Part shown: piece after piece, positions 1 through 12,547 of the stretch | Numbering within the stretch: the stretch's first letter is position 1 | Layout: each line of letters starts with the position of its first letter | NCBI GenBank assembly: GCA_029945375.1 | Contig: CM057057.1 | Span: 2,666,001 to 2,730,000, forward strand | DNA: 64,000 bases | Origin: Agaricus subrufescens | Taxonomy: Eukaryota > Basidiomycota > Agaricomycetes > Agaricales > Agaricaceae | Direction of reading: 5' to 3' | Translations under genes and position numbers: made by a program | Notes under the pieces: model-generated | The model's database searches: none | Seen by the model: only the letters and a program-made list of their open reading frames with translations | What the model was told of the DNA's origin: nothing

Positions 1-54
1 GGCATCTTGAAAGGCAAGCCGTTGCTACAAGACGCGATCAATGAGTTTTTATAA
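1..54 (+). CDS. Possible 3' end of a gene entering the window
   Basis: Frame 1 is open from the first base and stops at 52-54 (TAA), giving a 17-residue tail ending DAINEFL. It could be the last exon of a gene to the left. The piece is too short to identify and an open run this short can occur by chance, so the call is weak. Confidence 0.28.
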   Translation, partial: GILKGKPLLQDAINEFL

Positions 55-915
55 ACGATCGTCTTAGCCGGATGATCTGAGAACTATCGTGTAATTGACT
101 GTATAGTATCAACATAAGAATCGGGGTGACTGTACTAGAAGGTCGATGAATCCGTTAAGTTGGGTTATTTTTGGTTGGCGGATACATATCGATCTTAGCG
201 AGAGTCAAAACGGCGGAGCTAGCCGGCCAGAGAGAAGACTTATGAGCAGATGAACATGTAAACATTTGTTCTGGATTCTGATGTGTGGTGATACGTCGGT
301 TACGACAGGCATCGCTATAAAGCTGATCAGGCGGGCTGTCTTAACGCCAGCGCGATCATACTGAGGTCCCGTCGGGTTCATTCCGCGCGGGTAAAATTTG
401 ACTGGCAAGGCGCTGGTTGCGACGGGTGGACTGTTTCCATCAGCCTTAAACATATGGCCCGTGGGACGTGCGAGATGATATGTGGCAAGATACGAGGCGG
501 CGGTGTCAGGGGCCAAGGTCGACTGACACGCGAGTTAAGGGTCAGCACTTTGCTCAAGCGGACGGGAAATTTCGGCTGGAAAGAGTGCCTGGACTGGTGG
601 AAGGGTAGTGCAGCAGGGAATATTTCGAGCCATACAGAATTTTTTGAGTGAGTGGAGGAAGAGCAAACAAAGACAAATAGGGTCGAGCGTGTTGGGAAAA
701 AGAATTAGTTGCCAGTACTCCGCTGTCTCCTCTCTCCGCTCCGCCTCCCCTCCCTTCTTTCCCCGCTCCTCTCAAAATTCTGGGTTTCTTCTGTCCGAAG
801 CTTACTTTTCTTATGATTCTTTACTCCTGCGAAGCCCAATTGATCCAGTAATTCGACGACACATCCCTCTCCACCTCCAGCCATACCGTCCATCTTCGGC
901 TCAAAGACCCGTAGA
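55..915. other. Intergenic region upstream of the kelch gene
   Basis: No convincing gene was seen here. A 103-codon minus-strand ORF (205-516) has no recognisable features. Just before the downstream gene, about 721-775 is strongly pyrimidine-rich (runs of ctcc/ccct), as is common near transcription starts in basidiomycete promoters. It probably holds the promoter and 5' leader of the kelch gene at 916. Confidence 0.5.
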
Positions 916-3900
916 ATGTCCTTCTTCTCCAGGAAGAAGCACAACCAACCTGCTGCCACCGCCAATGTAACCGTCGGACAACTGCCCAGCCAGGCTCTTG
1001 CGCAACTCTCTAATAATCGTACTCGGGATGCAGCTATGAACCAGGCAGGCAGTCAGCGTGACGATTCCGCGAATGATATGTGCGTATTCTTAGTCACCTG
1101 AAGAGTATCTTATGCTTCTTTAATCCTCATGTTTGTCCTTTCTTAGTGGCACGATTCCCACTCAGCGCACTAGGGGCGGAAGTCCATCAACGGCAGGTTT
1201 ACAGACTTCGAATTCCGTGCAAGCGCAAGCACCATTAGCCCCACAATATGCACAACCCCCACGTTTACAACACCCCCCTCAGCAACCTCTTCAACAGCAA
1301 GTTCAACAACCACCTCACCAACTAAGTCAACAACCACCCCACCAACTAAGTCAACAACCACCTCAACAACCAGGTCCACAGCCGCCCTCACAGCCGCCCG
1401 TACAACGTCCTCCAGCTTATCCATGGTCACATCGCCGTCTTATTCTTCTCCCACCTTCCGTCAAGCCGGATAGAGTTGATGAAATCCCGGCCCCAACAAC
1501 TCCGTCACCTTCACCATTCCCTCGTTATGGTCATGCCCTTCCTGCCACGACGACTAGCAGCGGAGACTTGTATATTTTTGGCGGTCTTGTACGGGAATCT
1601 GCGCGTAACGACCTTTACCTATATTCGACGAAAGAATATGCGGCTACGCTCCTACAGACAGGTGGTGAAATTCCAAGTCCCAGAGTTGGGCACGCCAGTT
1701 CTTTAATTAGTAATGTTCTTATTGTATGGGGTGGGGACACTAAAACCGAGGCTTCAACCCGCGGGAGTGATCCTCATGATGACGGTCTATATTTGTTGAA
1801 CCTTGGTACGCATTCATTACTTTTTCTGATCTCAAGTACCGACCCTGGGTTTAGTTTCTCGTGACTGGACAAGGGTTACTGTCCATGGTCCGGCTCCCAT
1901 TGGCCGCTATGGCCATGCCGTTGCTATAGTTGGCACCGTTTTCTTCGTATTTGGTGGACAAGTTGATGGTGCATTTTTGGATGATCTCTGGGCGTTTGAT
2001 CTCAACACATGTAAGTTTCATTTATGGTTCCTTCTTGTACATCAGAATCATTTATCCATTAACGTCGCAGTGCGTACAAGAGCTGCTTGGGAGCGCTTTG
2101 ATCCAACGTCTCCTGAAAGGCCCGCTCGACGCACAGGCCATATTTGTGTCCCATATCAGGATAAGCTCGTGATGTATGCCTTCCTGTCAAAGGCAATTTG
2201 CTATGGCTAATGTTCCCGATTTATCCCTGAAATAGATTTGGCGGAACCGATGGGCAGTATCATTATAATGATATATGGTCCTTTGATCTCAAAACACGGA
2301 AATGGTCGGAGCTGCAATGTATTGGCCATATTCCCTCTCCGCGAGAGGGCCATGCTGCAGCCATCGTTGATGACGTTATATACGTTTTTGGCGGTAGAGG
2401 TGTTGATGGTAAAGATCTAGGCGACCTTGCTGCTTTCAAGATTTCCAGTATGCTTACTTCCGTCTTGTCTTTTTATCATGCACCGACTGATTGACTTTTG
2501 ATAGAGCAACGATGGTTTAGGTTTGAGAACATGGGACCTACCCCAAGTGGTCGATCAGGTCATGCCATGGCAGCTATGGGAACCAAGATTTTCGTGCTTG
2601 GCGGAGAATCATTTGTACCGTTCAAAACAGATGACCCGGATCTTATTTACGTCCTCGACAGCAGTCAGTATCATACCTATTGAGTTCATACAACCAATTT
2701 ACTGACACTTTACGATGCAGAACATATCAAATATCCTCCCGCCGATGCACCTGGACCTGACCGCAAAGCAGCAGCCGCTTCCCAGAATCAACAACCTCCG
2801 CAATCTAATGGGCGTCCTATGTCACCAGAAACCGAGGAATCCCGAATCAGGACGATGTCACCCAGTAATGGTGTGCCACAGCAGGCTTTGGCGAACAACA
2901 AGGGTAAAGCGCCGGTGAGGCCCCGGCGAGACGATGAGGTCACGGACGAAGGCATCGACACTGGCACCACGGAGTCTTTCTCTCACCGCGAGCGTGCTGT
3001 TTCTCCCGATCAACATCAGGTTCGGCAACAGCAGCAGCAGCAGCAACAACAACCCCAGCAACGAGGCAAGAGCCCCCAAAGCGGAAGTAATAGTCGCACC
3101 GTCTCGCCGAATAGTGAATTACATGAGCCCCGTCAGCAGCCCAACATGGTCAGCATTATGGGCGCGCAGGCTGGTATGAATGGTTCTGGGCGAGGTTCAC
3201 CAGCCATCGCAGAACGCATGTCACCTGCCAGTAATACTGGCCGTGGCTCGCCTGCCACCGGTGATCGATCTAGGTCTCAAACTGATACATACGCTGGTTC
3301 ACAAAATGGGTCCCCACCCCTTAATGGTGGATTTGGGCGTGTAAATGGGTCCGTTGGAAATGTAACTGCAGATCTAGTGAAGGATCTGAAGTCAAAGGAT
3401 GCGGAGCTAGACAGTTTAAAGAGACAGATGTCGTGGATGAAAGAAGCGCTATCGAAAGCCACTAAGGCCGGGTATATCCTACCAGATAGACAAGGCACAC
3501 CTGACTTCATATCTCATGGTGGACTCGACTCGGGTGTTGACGATCGCGCCGAGCTATTGCTTAAGTTCAAACAGTTCAGGGCGGAAGTACAGGTAAACAG
3601 TTTTGACTTTTTCACGAGGCGCTTACTAATTCTTTATAAAGGCTGCCATGACAGAGCAGGCTAAGCAGGCTTCTGAACGTTTCGAAGAAGCCGAAAGTCT
3701 CAAGGCCAGTGCGACGCAAGAGGCTGCCTATTATCGCTCGAAGTTGGCTGCATTTGAAGCCAACAGTGATGTTGACGTTTCGCGGATAGAGCGCGATCGT
3801 ATTACGTACCTCGAGCGAAATATGACAAACCTCATGAGCGAGCGATGGGTGCAGGATCGTAAGATAGGTGAATTAGGCGACGAATTGGCGCTCCAAACCA

Positions 3901-5880
3901 CACTCTGTCACCAGGCCGAAATTCGCGCCGAGGACGCCCTCAAACGCTCGGAAATGCTAGAAGACAGTCATAAACGTGTCATCAAATCACACACTGAACT
4001 TCAGGAAAAGCACAAGGCTCTGGAGGTGAAACACCGCGAACATGCTGACCGTGTCGTGGCGCAAAACTCGATACTTGAACAAAAGGAAGCAGAGGAAGCG
4101 TCACTCAGATCGCAGATCGACGAACTTACGCGTACGAGAGACCAACATGTCCGAGCGCTTGATCAAGCTAAAGTCGCTTTGCAAGCGGCTTCGGCTCGAG
4201 CAGAGGAGGTTGACGCGTCGTATCAGCGTGCTCGGAATCAGAATACCGAACACGAGCGTATCATTGCGGAGATGAGGGGTGAAATTGAAGTACTGACTGC
4301 CGATGCAGAGACGGCGCGAGCAAGGTTGACAGACGTAGAAACTTCTTGGGCCAAGTCTCGTGAAGAGGCTGATGCGTTGCGGGCATTCACGACGGGTAGT
4401 TTGGGCCAGCTTCTGGATACCCATCGAGATTTGAGAACAGATGAGGATAGAATTGCACGGGGATTTGAAGCGAAGATGCAAGCCTTGCAGGATGAGGCAC
4501 AGAGTTTAAGAATGAGGTTGAAGGAGGCTGACGAAAAAGCTGACGAGGCACACCATCAGTTAGAAGAGGAAGAAAAAACTGTATTGGAGCAGCAAACAGA
4601 ACAGGCATCGCTGAGGGCACAGATCGTAACCCTCCGCGGCCAGTTGTCGACTGCCCTCGCAGATGCTGGTAATCTTCGCAAGGATCTTTCGAATAGAGAC
4701 GTCTCTATGCAAGAGAAGATCAAGGAAGCGACGGATACGGGCATGAAATTGGTGATGCTCAGGAACTATCTCAACGAAAATGGAATCAGCGTGAATGAGG
4801 ATGAGGTCCGGTCCTCATCCAGAGGACTCCAATCACCTTCACCTATGGTAGTTGACCTGGAAAACAAGCTCGCCGAGAAATCAAAATTATATGAGCACAC
4901 TGAGCGGGAGCTAGCGCAAGTACTGAGAAGAACAAGGGACGCTGAAGCTCAAGTCAATGCTCTGACGACCGAATTGGGACGAATGCGGACGAGTTCCAGA
5001 ACCGGTGCTGCGGATAGCGATGTCGATGCCCGTGTTCAGGAAGCCGAACGTAAGCTGTTAGAGGCAGAGCAAAATCATATAGCTCGCGTTCGTCAAGTGG
5101 AAGATGATTATCGTCTGGCTGTGCGGTACGTCAAGTAAGTTTTCACACTAAATTTTGCAACGCCGTTGACGAATGGTCGCATTTCTTTTATTATTAAGGG
5201 GTACCGAGAAGCTGATGAGGAAGATGGGCGAGGAACTCAAGAACCAGAAAGCTATCAACAATCAACTTTCACAGGAACTTGAAATTACCAAGAGCGGTAG
5301 GGCAATGCGTAGCGTTAACGGTCGTTCGACACCATCCGAAGATGAATCATTGCGGCAGCTCATCGAAGCTCAGCGTCAAGTACAGCGCTTACTCCTTGAC
5401 AACAAGGAACTTCGTGCCCGCACAGAAACTCTGGAGAAGGACATGGAGCTTTTGCGCGATTCGCTCGTTGTCACCCAACGCGAGTCTGATGATCGCCTCA
5501 GCCAGGTTGAAGATCTTCAGTATGATATCGAAAGGCTCAAAGAATCGCTTGTCATTGCTCGCGGTGGGCACAGTGAAAGTCTATTAGAGAGCCTAAATAA
5601 AGATAATGCTAACCTTCGGAGACAAAACGAAGAGCTCTCACGCAAGATCGAAATCCTACTTGACGTCGATCGCCCTGGTTTTGGTGATCGACCTATATCT
5701 GGTATTTCTGGACAGCGGGCTAGCTTATCGTCAAACTCGGACAACGCTTTGGTATTCGAACGTCTCTCCAGCGAGCTAGACGACTGGGAGCGACATCTGG
5801 CTGCAAGTTCAATGAGCCACCGACGACAAATAAGCGACGAGCCGACTATTGCGGACAGAGCCCGATCACCACGATCATAA
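916..5880 (+). CDS. tea1: Tea1-like kelch-repeat cell polarity protein
   Basis: The first ATG (MSFFSRKK) is at 916. Exon 1 ends at 1079 and exon 2 begins at 1147, and further short introns follow (for example near 1808-1855, 2010-2070 and 3592-3642). The order is: a Gln/Pro-rich stretch (1220-1420, with a repeated PPHQLSQQ unit), then five to six kelch blades (about 1520-2680) with the recurring R-x-G-H-A ... FGG pattern, then a disordered Ser/Pro/Gln-rich linker with a poly-Gln run near 3027-3055, then long heptad coiled coil from about 3370 to 5650. This is the layout of fungal Tea1/Kel1 proteins, which ride microtubule plus ends or mark growth sites and recruit formins. The protein is about 1,400 residues, in the range of Tea1/Tea3. 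Function is inferred from architecture; the Tea1 versus Tea3 assignment is not resolved. Confidence 0.85.
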
Positions 5881-6142
5881 TCTTCATTCATTCTCTTGCC
5901 CATCTATGTATCTTCCCTTTTGCATATACCCTTTGACCACCGCCTTCTTACCCCTTTGTTCACCCTAGTTTTTGGTAACAGTCATTCGCTTGGATTTTGT
6001 GCCTGATATCCTTCCGATGCCTTTTCTTTTATGCTGTCTGGTGTCACGAACGTCATATTTCCATCTTACAGATATATTCTCTCTTTATAAAAGGGCAGCC
6101 CGTAACGCTGTTGTTATTAACCGATACTTGATATAATTATTA
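5881..6142. terminator. Convergent 3' intergenic region (kelch gene / RRP5)
   Basis: This 262 nt spacer separates two converging stop codons. It is T-rich and A/T-rich, as expected for two 3' UTRs with polyadenylation signals. No separate gene was seen. Confidence 0.4.
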
Positions 6143-9100
6143 TCATGATGCATTTTTTGCTGCCTTCTGAGTCCATTCAACAGCTTTTTCCTTGACCACG
6201 TCTGCACCTTCTTCGTCTCCGATCCGCCGTTCGAGCTCAAGCCACTTTTTGAAGAACGACCTACATAGACCATTGATTCTTTTGCATAGAGAGATAATTG
6301 AACAAGACTTACTTGGCTTTGTAACTAGTCATTTTCAGTGTAAGTACACGATCAAAGATATTTCTGAAAAGACGGCTCAGATTAACAAGATGTGGTATTC
6401 ATATTCTGAACACGCATACCTTATACCCTGGATGTTTTGTTGGCCAGCCTCCATATCAATGTATACAGACCAGATGTCCCATCTTTTGGAATGTGAGTCA
6501 ATGATCCCCTCAAAAATCGTCTTGCCTCGTTCCGGGTCACCGTGTCTGTATTCTAATAGAGCGAATTTGGATGCAGTCTTGATATCTAACCCTCACAATA
6601 AGCAAACGTTTTTCGCATAGCGACGCCAAAAAATGGACCTACGTTTGTACTTTTCCAAGCTTTGGAAACTTCGAGGGAGTATTTTCCTCGCCTCTTCCAG
6701 ATTGCCAGACTTGAGAAGGAACTCGGCATATGATGTCCAAACTTTTGAGCTAAGGCCAAATTTCTTGGACGTTTTTTGGTACTGTTCGAGGGCTTTGTTG
6801 TGTTTGCCCGACTGCTCGAGGATCGATGCAAGGCGGAGGTGGATCGTCTTCGAATCATTGGCACGGGCGGCCTCTTTAAAGGTCGTGTCTAATGATTCAT
6901 CGGTACCATAGATGTTCTCAAGGTTTAGCAACGCGATCCAAACGTTCAGACGTTCTTGTTCCTCGCGGAAGCTGATCGTCTTTATTGCCCTCCTAGCAAC
7001 TTCGCGAGCCTTCTCAATTTCGGACAATTGCAACTGGAATGACATGTACTGGATCCAGACATAGGAAGAATTTGGAGAGCCCAGAAGCACACGTTCAAAA
7101 TCTGCATTAGATTCTGGTTTTTTCGTTTGGAGCTCTGCTGTTAGGTCTTGTTCAATCACCTTGCGTTTCTTCTTCTTCTTCCTGTGCGATTCTTCTCCAA
7201 CTCCCTCGTCCTCACTACCAGAAGAATCCTCCTCTGTACCGCCTGCATCTCCAGGTTCGTCAAGTCCGTGCCATTTGAAACCACCGGACAAGGATAAGGT
7301 AGGAACCGGCATAGTGGAGTCGGAGTCAGATTTCCTAACTTTTGTAGGGCGCTGCAGAGACTGGACTGCTACACCCTCATCGATCTCCATGGTGTCCCCG
7401 TCATCCCCAGCATCGCTAGATTGTTCTTCTATGGGCTGCATCTCTACGTCATCCTCTCCCTCCTCCTCATCATCATCGTCGTCGTCGTCGTCATCCATCA
7501 TGGTCCCCTCGACGACTCCAAAAGGACTGGATCGTCCTTCACCATCGATATCAGAATCTTTTTCATCAATATCCCCGTCCAAGTCTTCTTCAGTGAAATG
7601 AGAGGGCTTCAAACTGAATGAGATGCGTTTTTTGTCGATCTCAATAACAACCGCCTTCACACGATCGCCTTCACGGAAATTTTGAAGTGCTACACTGACA
7701 TCGGCATCCTTGTTGTCCGAAAGCTACGAGAAACTGTTTAAATCAGAATTTTTCTGAAATTATGCAACATACTTGGGACTTATGGCACAAGCCGCTCAAT
7801 TTAGTGCCTTCAATTTGAATAAAAACACCGTAGTCTTCGACCCGCTTTATTATGCCATCAACTTTCTCTCCTTTGTGAAGATCCGAGGGGGAACGTTTAG
7901 TCTGAGCCTCGCGCTGCCGAGCGGATAGATCACCCGAACGAAAAGTCAATTCAACTTTCTTGTTCTCAACATCCGCACTGAACAGTGTGTAAATTTCAGT
8001 AGGCTTGTGGGAAGGGCGAACTAACCTTAGGACGCGACCCCTCACTAACTGATTTACTTGGAATTTAGGCTTCCAATCCTTGATGAACTAACGCTCTGTT
8101 AGTAAAATGAAGTCTTTATGGTTCCAAAAGAACCTACATCATCGAAAAGTTCACGAATCTGAACCCTTGCATCGATAGACCTGCCCACAGTCACAAACAG
8201 CCCGTGGTCAGCGACGCTTTTGATAAAACCTCTCACACTGACGCCCACGGTCAAATCCGAAACGTCATTGACCTCTATATCGACTACCTGCATCGGCTGG
8301 TCTGGGTGGAGCCTCGACTGCCTGGTAGAAAGTGTGACCTGTTTTTTTTCTTTGTCCACTTTCACAATGGCAGCTTTGACCAGCGAGTTGACAGCAGGGT
8401 ACGAGATACCACTATCGAAGTTGTCGGAAACGTCAGTCGGATGAATGATACCACCGATTTGGGAGGTGATTTTCACGAGAGCTCCGACTCGAGTGTGACG
8501 TATAACACGTCCATTAACGATTTGTCCGATATGAATAGAATCGAGGGATAACGCGACCTTGCTGGACAGGATACGTTTACTCTTTGGAGCATTGGCTACG
8601 ATTACGAAGTTTTGCTCCAAATTTCGAGTGACAACGACAAGTTCCGAGAGCTGTTCACCGACCTTCAGTTCGCTTTTTAGTTGAGGGAGTCCGATGGCTC
8701 TATGATTCGCCAGATTTTTTAATGATAGTATTGCCTTGACGTGACTAGGCTGGAGGAGAAGAACGGCATTATCCTTGTGAATTTCCGTTATAGCGCCTTC
8801 AACAACATTACCGACTTCAACGTGGCTGATGTCTGCCGCTGTGAAGTCAGGATCTGAAGCACGCCGAATACTTGCAATGATACGCCTTTGATCTTGCTGA
8901 ATATTGATGATCCGGACCTTAACGACTTTACCAACGGAGAAAGCGTCGCTCAATTTATTTATGGGAGTTTCGCTTCTACTTGTCAGTGACTCGATAGCAA
9001 CATCACAGAAGTGAAACATTACCTGACTTCTTTAAGAGGGACAACCGCCTTCAAGTTGTTGTAGAACTCGACGAGGAGGTGCTTGTCATCTACTTTGAAG

Positions 9101-11248
9101 ACAACAGCATGTGTCAATACGTCCAGTCGAACGTCTTCAAAGCTTGATAAAATCGGTAACGGCGAATTAAGTAGAGTCTTCTTAGCTGTGAGGGATATAC
9201 GTTTTCTTTCGGGATCAACGACGAGCACCTTTTGTAACAATTAGACCTGAACTACTCGTGTATTGAATTCGCTTACTCGACACTTGATGCTGGCACCGAC
9301 TTTGAACCGCTTGGCAGGGTGTTTAAGGATAATATCGGCGTAATGGTTGGGCCAAATGGCACCATCAATATTCCCGGACAATGTGACAAACAATGCAGAG
9401 TCCGTCAATTTCTTGATAGTACCTGTCACCATCTCCCCTACTTCTACGTCCGTGACTTGAATGTACTTTTGCTCGATGACGGACTGTTTCAGGGATAGCT
9501 GCAGAAGACCATCAAAAGCAAAGAGACCAGTGACGCGAGCGCGATGGATTGTTCCCGGCTTCCAAGGCCCTGTAGAAGTTAGAGAAGGGACATGGTCATC
9601 GGACAAGTGGGATATCTAAGAACGAATTCAGCGCTGGATGGGGTTACAGGAGTGTAAACGCACATGGACAAACCCTTCTTGCTGCCCACCTACTTCTACA
9701 ATCAGACCTCGCTCCTTCTCTACCCGTAACACTTTGACAGCGTCAAGAACGGTACCAACAGGATAGGCCTCTTCGAGCGAGCTTGAATCTTCGCCATCCT
9801 CGCTTATCGAAATCGTGCGAGGCCGGAGGCATATGACATGCTCCGATAATGCGAGAGAAAACTTCGGCGGGGATTCCGAGTAGTTGTAAAGAACCCGAGC
9901 CTTGACCTTAGAGCCAACTCTGAACGGTTTCGGAGGATTTTTAGGGAGATGAAATAGATCGACAGTGCCATCAAAGAACCCAAGAACTTGCATGTTGATA
10001 CCCTCGGGGTTGACTGAGGTGATAAGACATTGCACAAGGGTACCAGGCAACACAGAATTGACAGAAGAAATTTCAGAAAGCTGGAAAATATCAATATAGT
10101 CCAAGGAGGCAAAACTACGACACTTACGAATGAAGTTCTCTGCTTTTCACTATCTATGGTGACATTGCATACCCGGCTATTAGCAGATATTTTGGTGACG
10201 CTGACATTGATAATATGGCCAACGTGAAGTTTTGGGCTATCTTTGCCAACATCTTCAAATGAAAGGAAGCCAGACATATCTGATACACCCAAATCAAGGC
10301 TATAGCCGTGATCTTCGATACTTTTCACTGCAGCAGATATAGTCTAGAAAAAACTGTTTGAGTAGTGAAACCAGGAGTAGATATACACTTACGAAACCGC
10401 GCTTCAGGTCAGTCTTCTGTACTCCGACATTGACTTTCTCAGGAACGAGGCTGAGCTCCATACGCCTACTAGCTTTTGCAAGATCGTCTCTCAGCTTCCC
10501 AACACCCATCATGTCACTGACACCCGCTGCATGAACATTTGTTACGACTGTCCGAACGTATTGACCGACACGGAACATTTCAAAAAGATCAGGAGTTTGT
10601 CCACCTTCTTCTTCGTCTTCCCTAGCATCGTCTTCATCTGAATCTTCACTGCGGTTGTCAAACCGTTCCAGGGCGGTAGTAAATTGTGAAGATATCTGGG
10701 TGATGGGTACGTGCCCATAAAGTTGATTGGGCAGGGAGATAATCAAGCCCAGTGGTACGATTGATACCACTTGTCCAAGAATTTTCATCCCAACGAAAGC
10801 TCGCTGGTGATAGCATGAGAACGTCTTATTTGGAATGATTTATGGCAGCAGACCTTGTAGTTCAAGTGTTCTATTCGTACTAGCTCTCCTTTCTCTGATA
10901 TTCTACTAGAGTTCTGCTTCTTGGCCTTTTTGGCAGACTTCTTGTTGCTTTTCTCTTCTTGAGTCTCCTAGAAAAAGCTTCTAACCCAAAGCAATCGGAC
11001 GGGTAAAAATATCATACTTTGAAAAGAGCCTCGTCGGCTTCTTTTACTGCTTCTGCACGTATCGCCTTCACTTCTAAGGGTGTAAACGATGTGCCTCCTC
11101 CTCGAGGGAAGTCGACTTCTTCTAACGTCAGAGCAGTAGTAGGTTTTTCGACTTTGTTTTCTTTTGGTTTCGGCTTTTCTTCTGTTTTGGGCTTCTTAGA
11201 TTTTCTATTTGAAGCTACATCGTTCAAAGGTCTTTTCTGCGCAGCCAT
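6143..11248 (-). CDS. RRP5: rRNA biogenesis protein Rrp5 (S1 repeats plus HAT repeats)
   Basis: Start ATG is at 11248-11246 (MAAQKRPLND) and stop TGA at 6145-6143. The N-terminus is Lys-rich (nuclear). Roughly ten or more S1 RNA-binding repeats follow (about 10.8 kb down to 7.6 kb), recognisable by the recurring VGxxVxGxIxxIxxxGxxV core. Next is an acidic spacer with a poly-Asp run (about 7470-7500), then HAT/TPR-like helical repeats (about 7100-6150) of the pattern WIQYMSFQL / LEEARKIL. The C-terminus (FFKKWLELERRIGD) is typical of the family. Rrp5 acts in the nucleolar 90S pre-ribosome and is needed for both 18S and 5.8S rRNA processing. The gene has about ten introns. An in-frame upstream extension to 11323 starts at TTG, not ATG, and was not used. 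It is divergent from SF3A2. Confidence 0.93.
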
Positions 11249-11417
11249 TACGTCCCGGTCGTTGCCCAGTGCGGACGGAGTAGGGGAGGGGAAGGATGAA
11301 TTTTTGTTGTGATCATCGGGCAACTAGATCTCAATTTTGGGCTGCTTATGTAATCTCTGTGTCAAAGGCGTGCAACTACCGCTTTCTTGACCTGCTGCCA
11401 ACACTTATTAACTCGCA
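11249..11417. promoter_or_regulatory. Shared promoter region of RRP5 and SF3A2
   Basis: Only 169 nt separate the RRP5 ATG (minus) from the SF3A2 ATG (plus), so both must start from this spacer. No clear TATA box was seen. Pairing a ribosome-assembly gene with a splicing gene is compatible with growth-linked co-regulation, but that is inference. Confidence 0.5.
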
Positions 11418-12281
11418 ATGGGTACGTCGTCCTCGAGCTGCTCTCACATCTCTCGCTGACATGAATTCATAACTTAGACTACCAAGTTTGTATCTTTTCA
11501 CTCTCGAGTCGAGTATGTGGTCTGATTATACCTAGAACCGTGTAGGCTCAAAATTCGGAGGTGGAGGTGTTGCAGGTGCCTCGGAGTCTAATGTCGATAG
11601 GCGTGAACGGCTAAGAAAGCTGGCATTGGAAACTATTGACCTGGCAAAGGTATGCGCACTCACGTTTACCATACACACCTCTTTATATCTTCCCCAGGAC
11701 CCGTACATCCTACGCAACCATCTCGGCTCATTAGAATGTCGTCTATGCTTAACGTTGCACACCAACGAGGGCTCTTACCTTGCTCACACACAAGGCAAAA
11801 AACATCAAACGAACCTCGCCAGACGCGCGGCTCGTGATGCTAAGGAGACACAGCTTATGATTGCTCCTGCTCAAAGCAGCGTGCAGCGTAAAGTCTTTTT
11901 AAAAATTGGTCGACCAGGATACCGCGTCACAAAAGTTAGGGACAGAGACACCGGTAAGGAGGGTATGATGGTTCAGGTGCACCTTCCGCAAATCAAAGCA
12001 GGCGTAATGCCACGGAGACGATTCATGAGCGCTTGGGAACAAAAACGAGAGCCTCCCAACAAGGCCTACCAGTATCTCATCGTACGAGACTCATCTTTCA
12101 TCCTACTTCCGTCGCTCATAAATCATAGGTTGCTGCCGAACCTTACGAAACTATTGCTTTCCGCATCCCCGCCCGCGAAATCGAGGACGAAACAGATGAT
12201 GCTGGATACTGGAATTGGTCACATTGGGACCCTGATACTAAACAGTATAGCTTCCAATTCATGTTCCGATCACAATATTGA
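11418..12281 (+). CDS. PRP11: Splicing factor 3a subunit 2 (SF3A66/Prp11)
   Basis: Five exons can be followed: 11418-11421, 11478-11485, 11536-11649, 11698-12081 and 12129-12281, with GT..AG borders. Joined, they begin MDYQNRVGSKFGGGG, the conserved SF3A2 N-terminus. A matrin-type C2H2 zinc finger follows (LECRLC ... H ... YLAHTQGKKH), then the conserved LARRAARDAKE helix, the GRPGYRVTKVRD segment, and the C-terminal block DDAGYWNWSHWDPDTKQYS. The protein lacks the Pro-rich tail of the animal form, as usual in fungi. It is part of the U2 snRNP SF3a complex, which recognises the branch site. The first exons are tiny (4 and 8 nt of coding sequence), so automated gene callers may miss the start. 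The 3' part (from 11801) is copied at 16505. Confidence 0.93.
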
Positions 12282-12547
12282 GCGCTGTTCCTGTACTATT
12301 ATAAATGCTACTTCTGATAATCTGACCTTTCATGACCCGCATACATGCCACGCGCCTGTGGTCCTCTTAGCTTGGGCGATGTATTCCCTCAACATGATGT
12401 GATTCTTTGTACAGGGTAAGGGTTATGCAACTAAGTCGTCTATCATTTAATCATCACAAGGCATCTCAAGCTGTATAAATAAAGTATGGATTTCTGTGGG
12501 AAGAAAAGATATTCACAATTATTGAACGAACATAGAATAATATAAAC

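Noticed and set aside
205..516. 103-codon minus-strand ORF near the window start
   Set aside because: No recognisable motif, no supporting exon structure, and atypical composition.
11249..11323. N-terminal extension of RRP5 to 11323
   Set aside because: It would begin with TTG. The ATG at 11248 gives the usual basic Rrp5 start.
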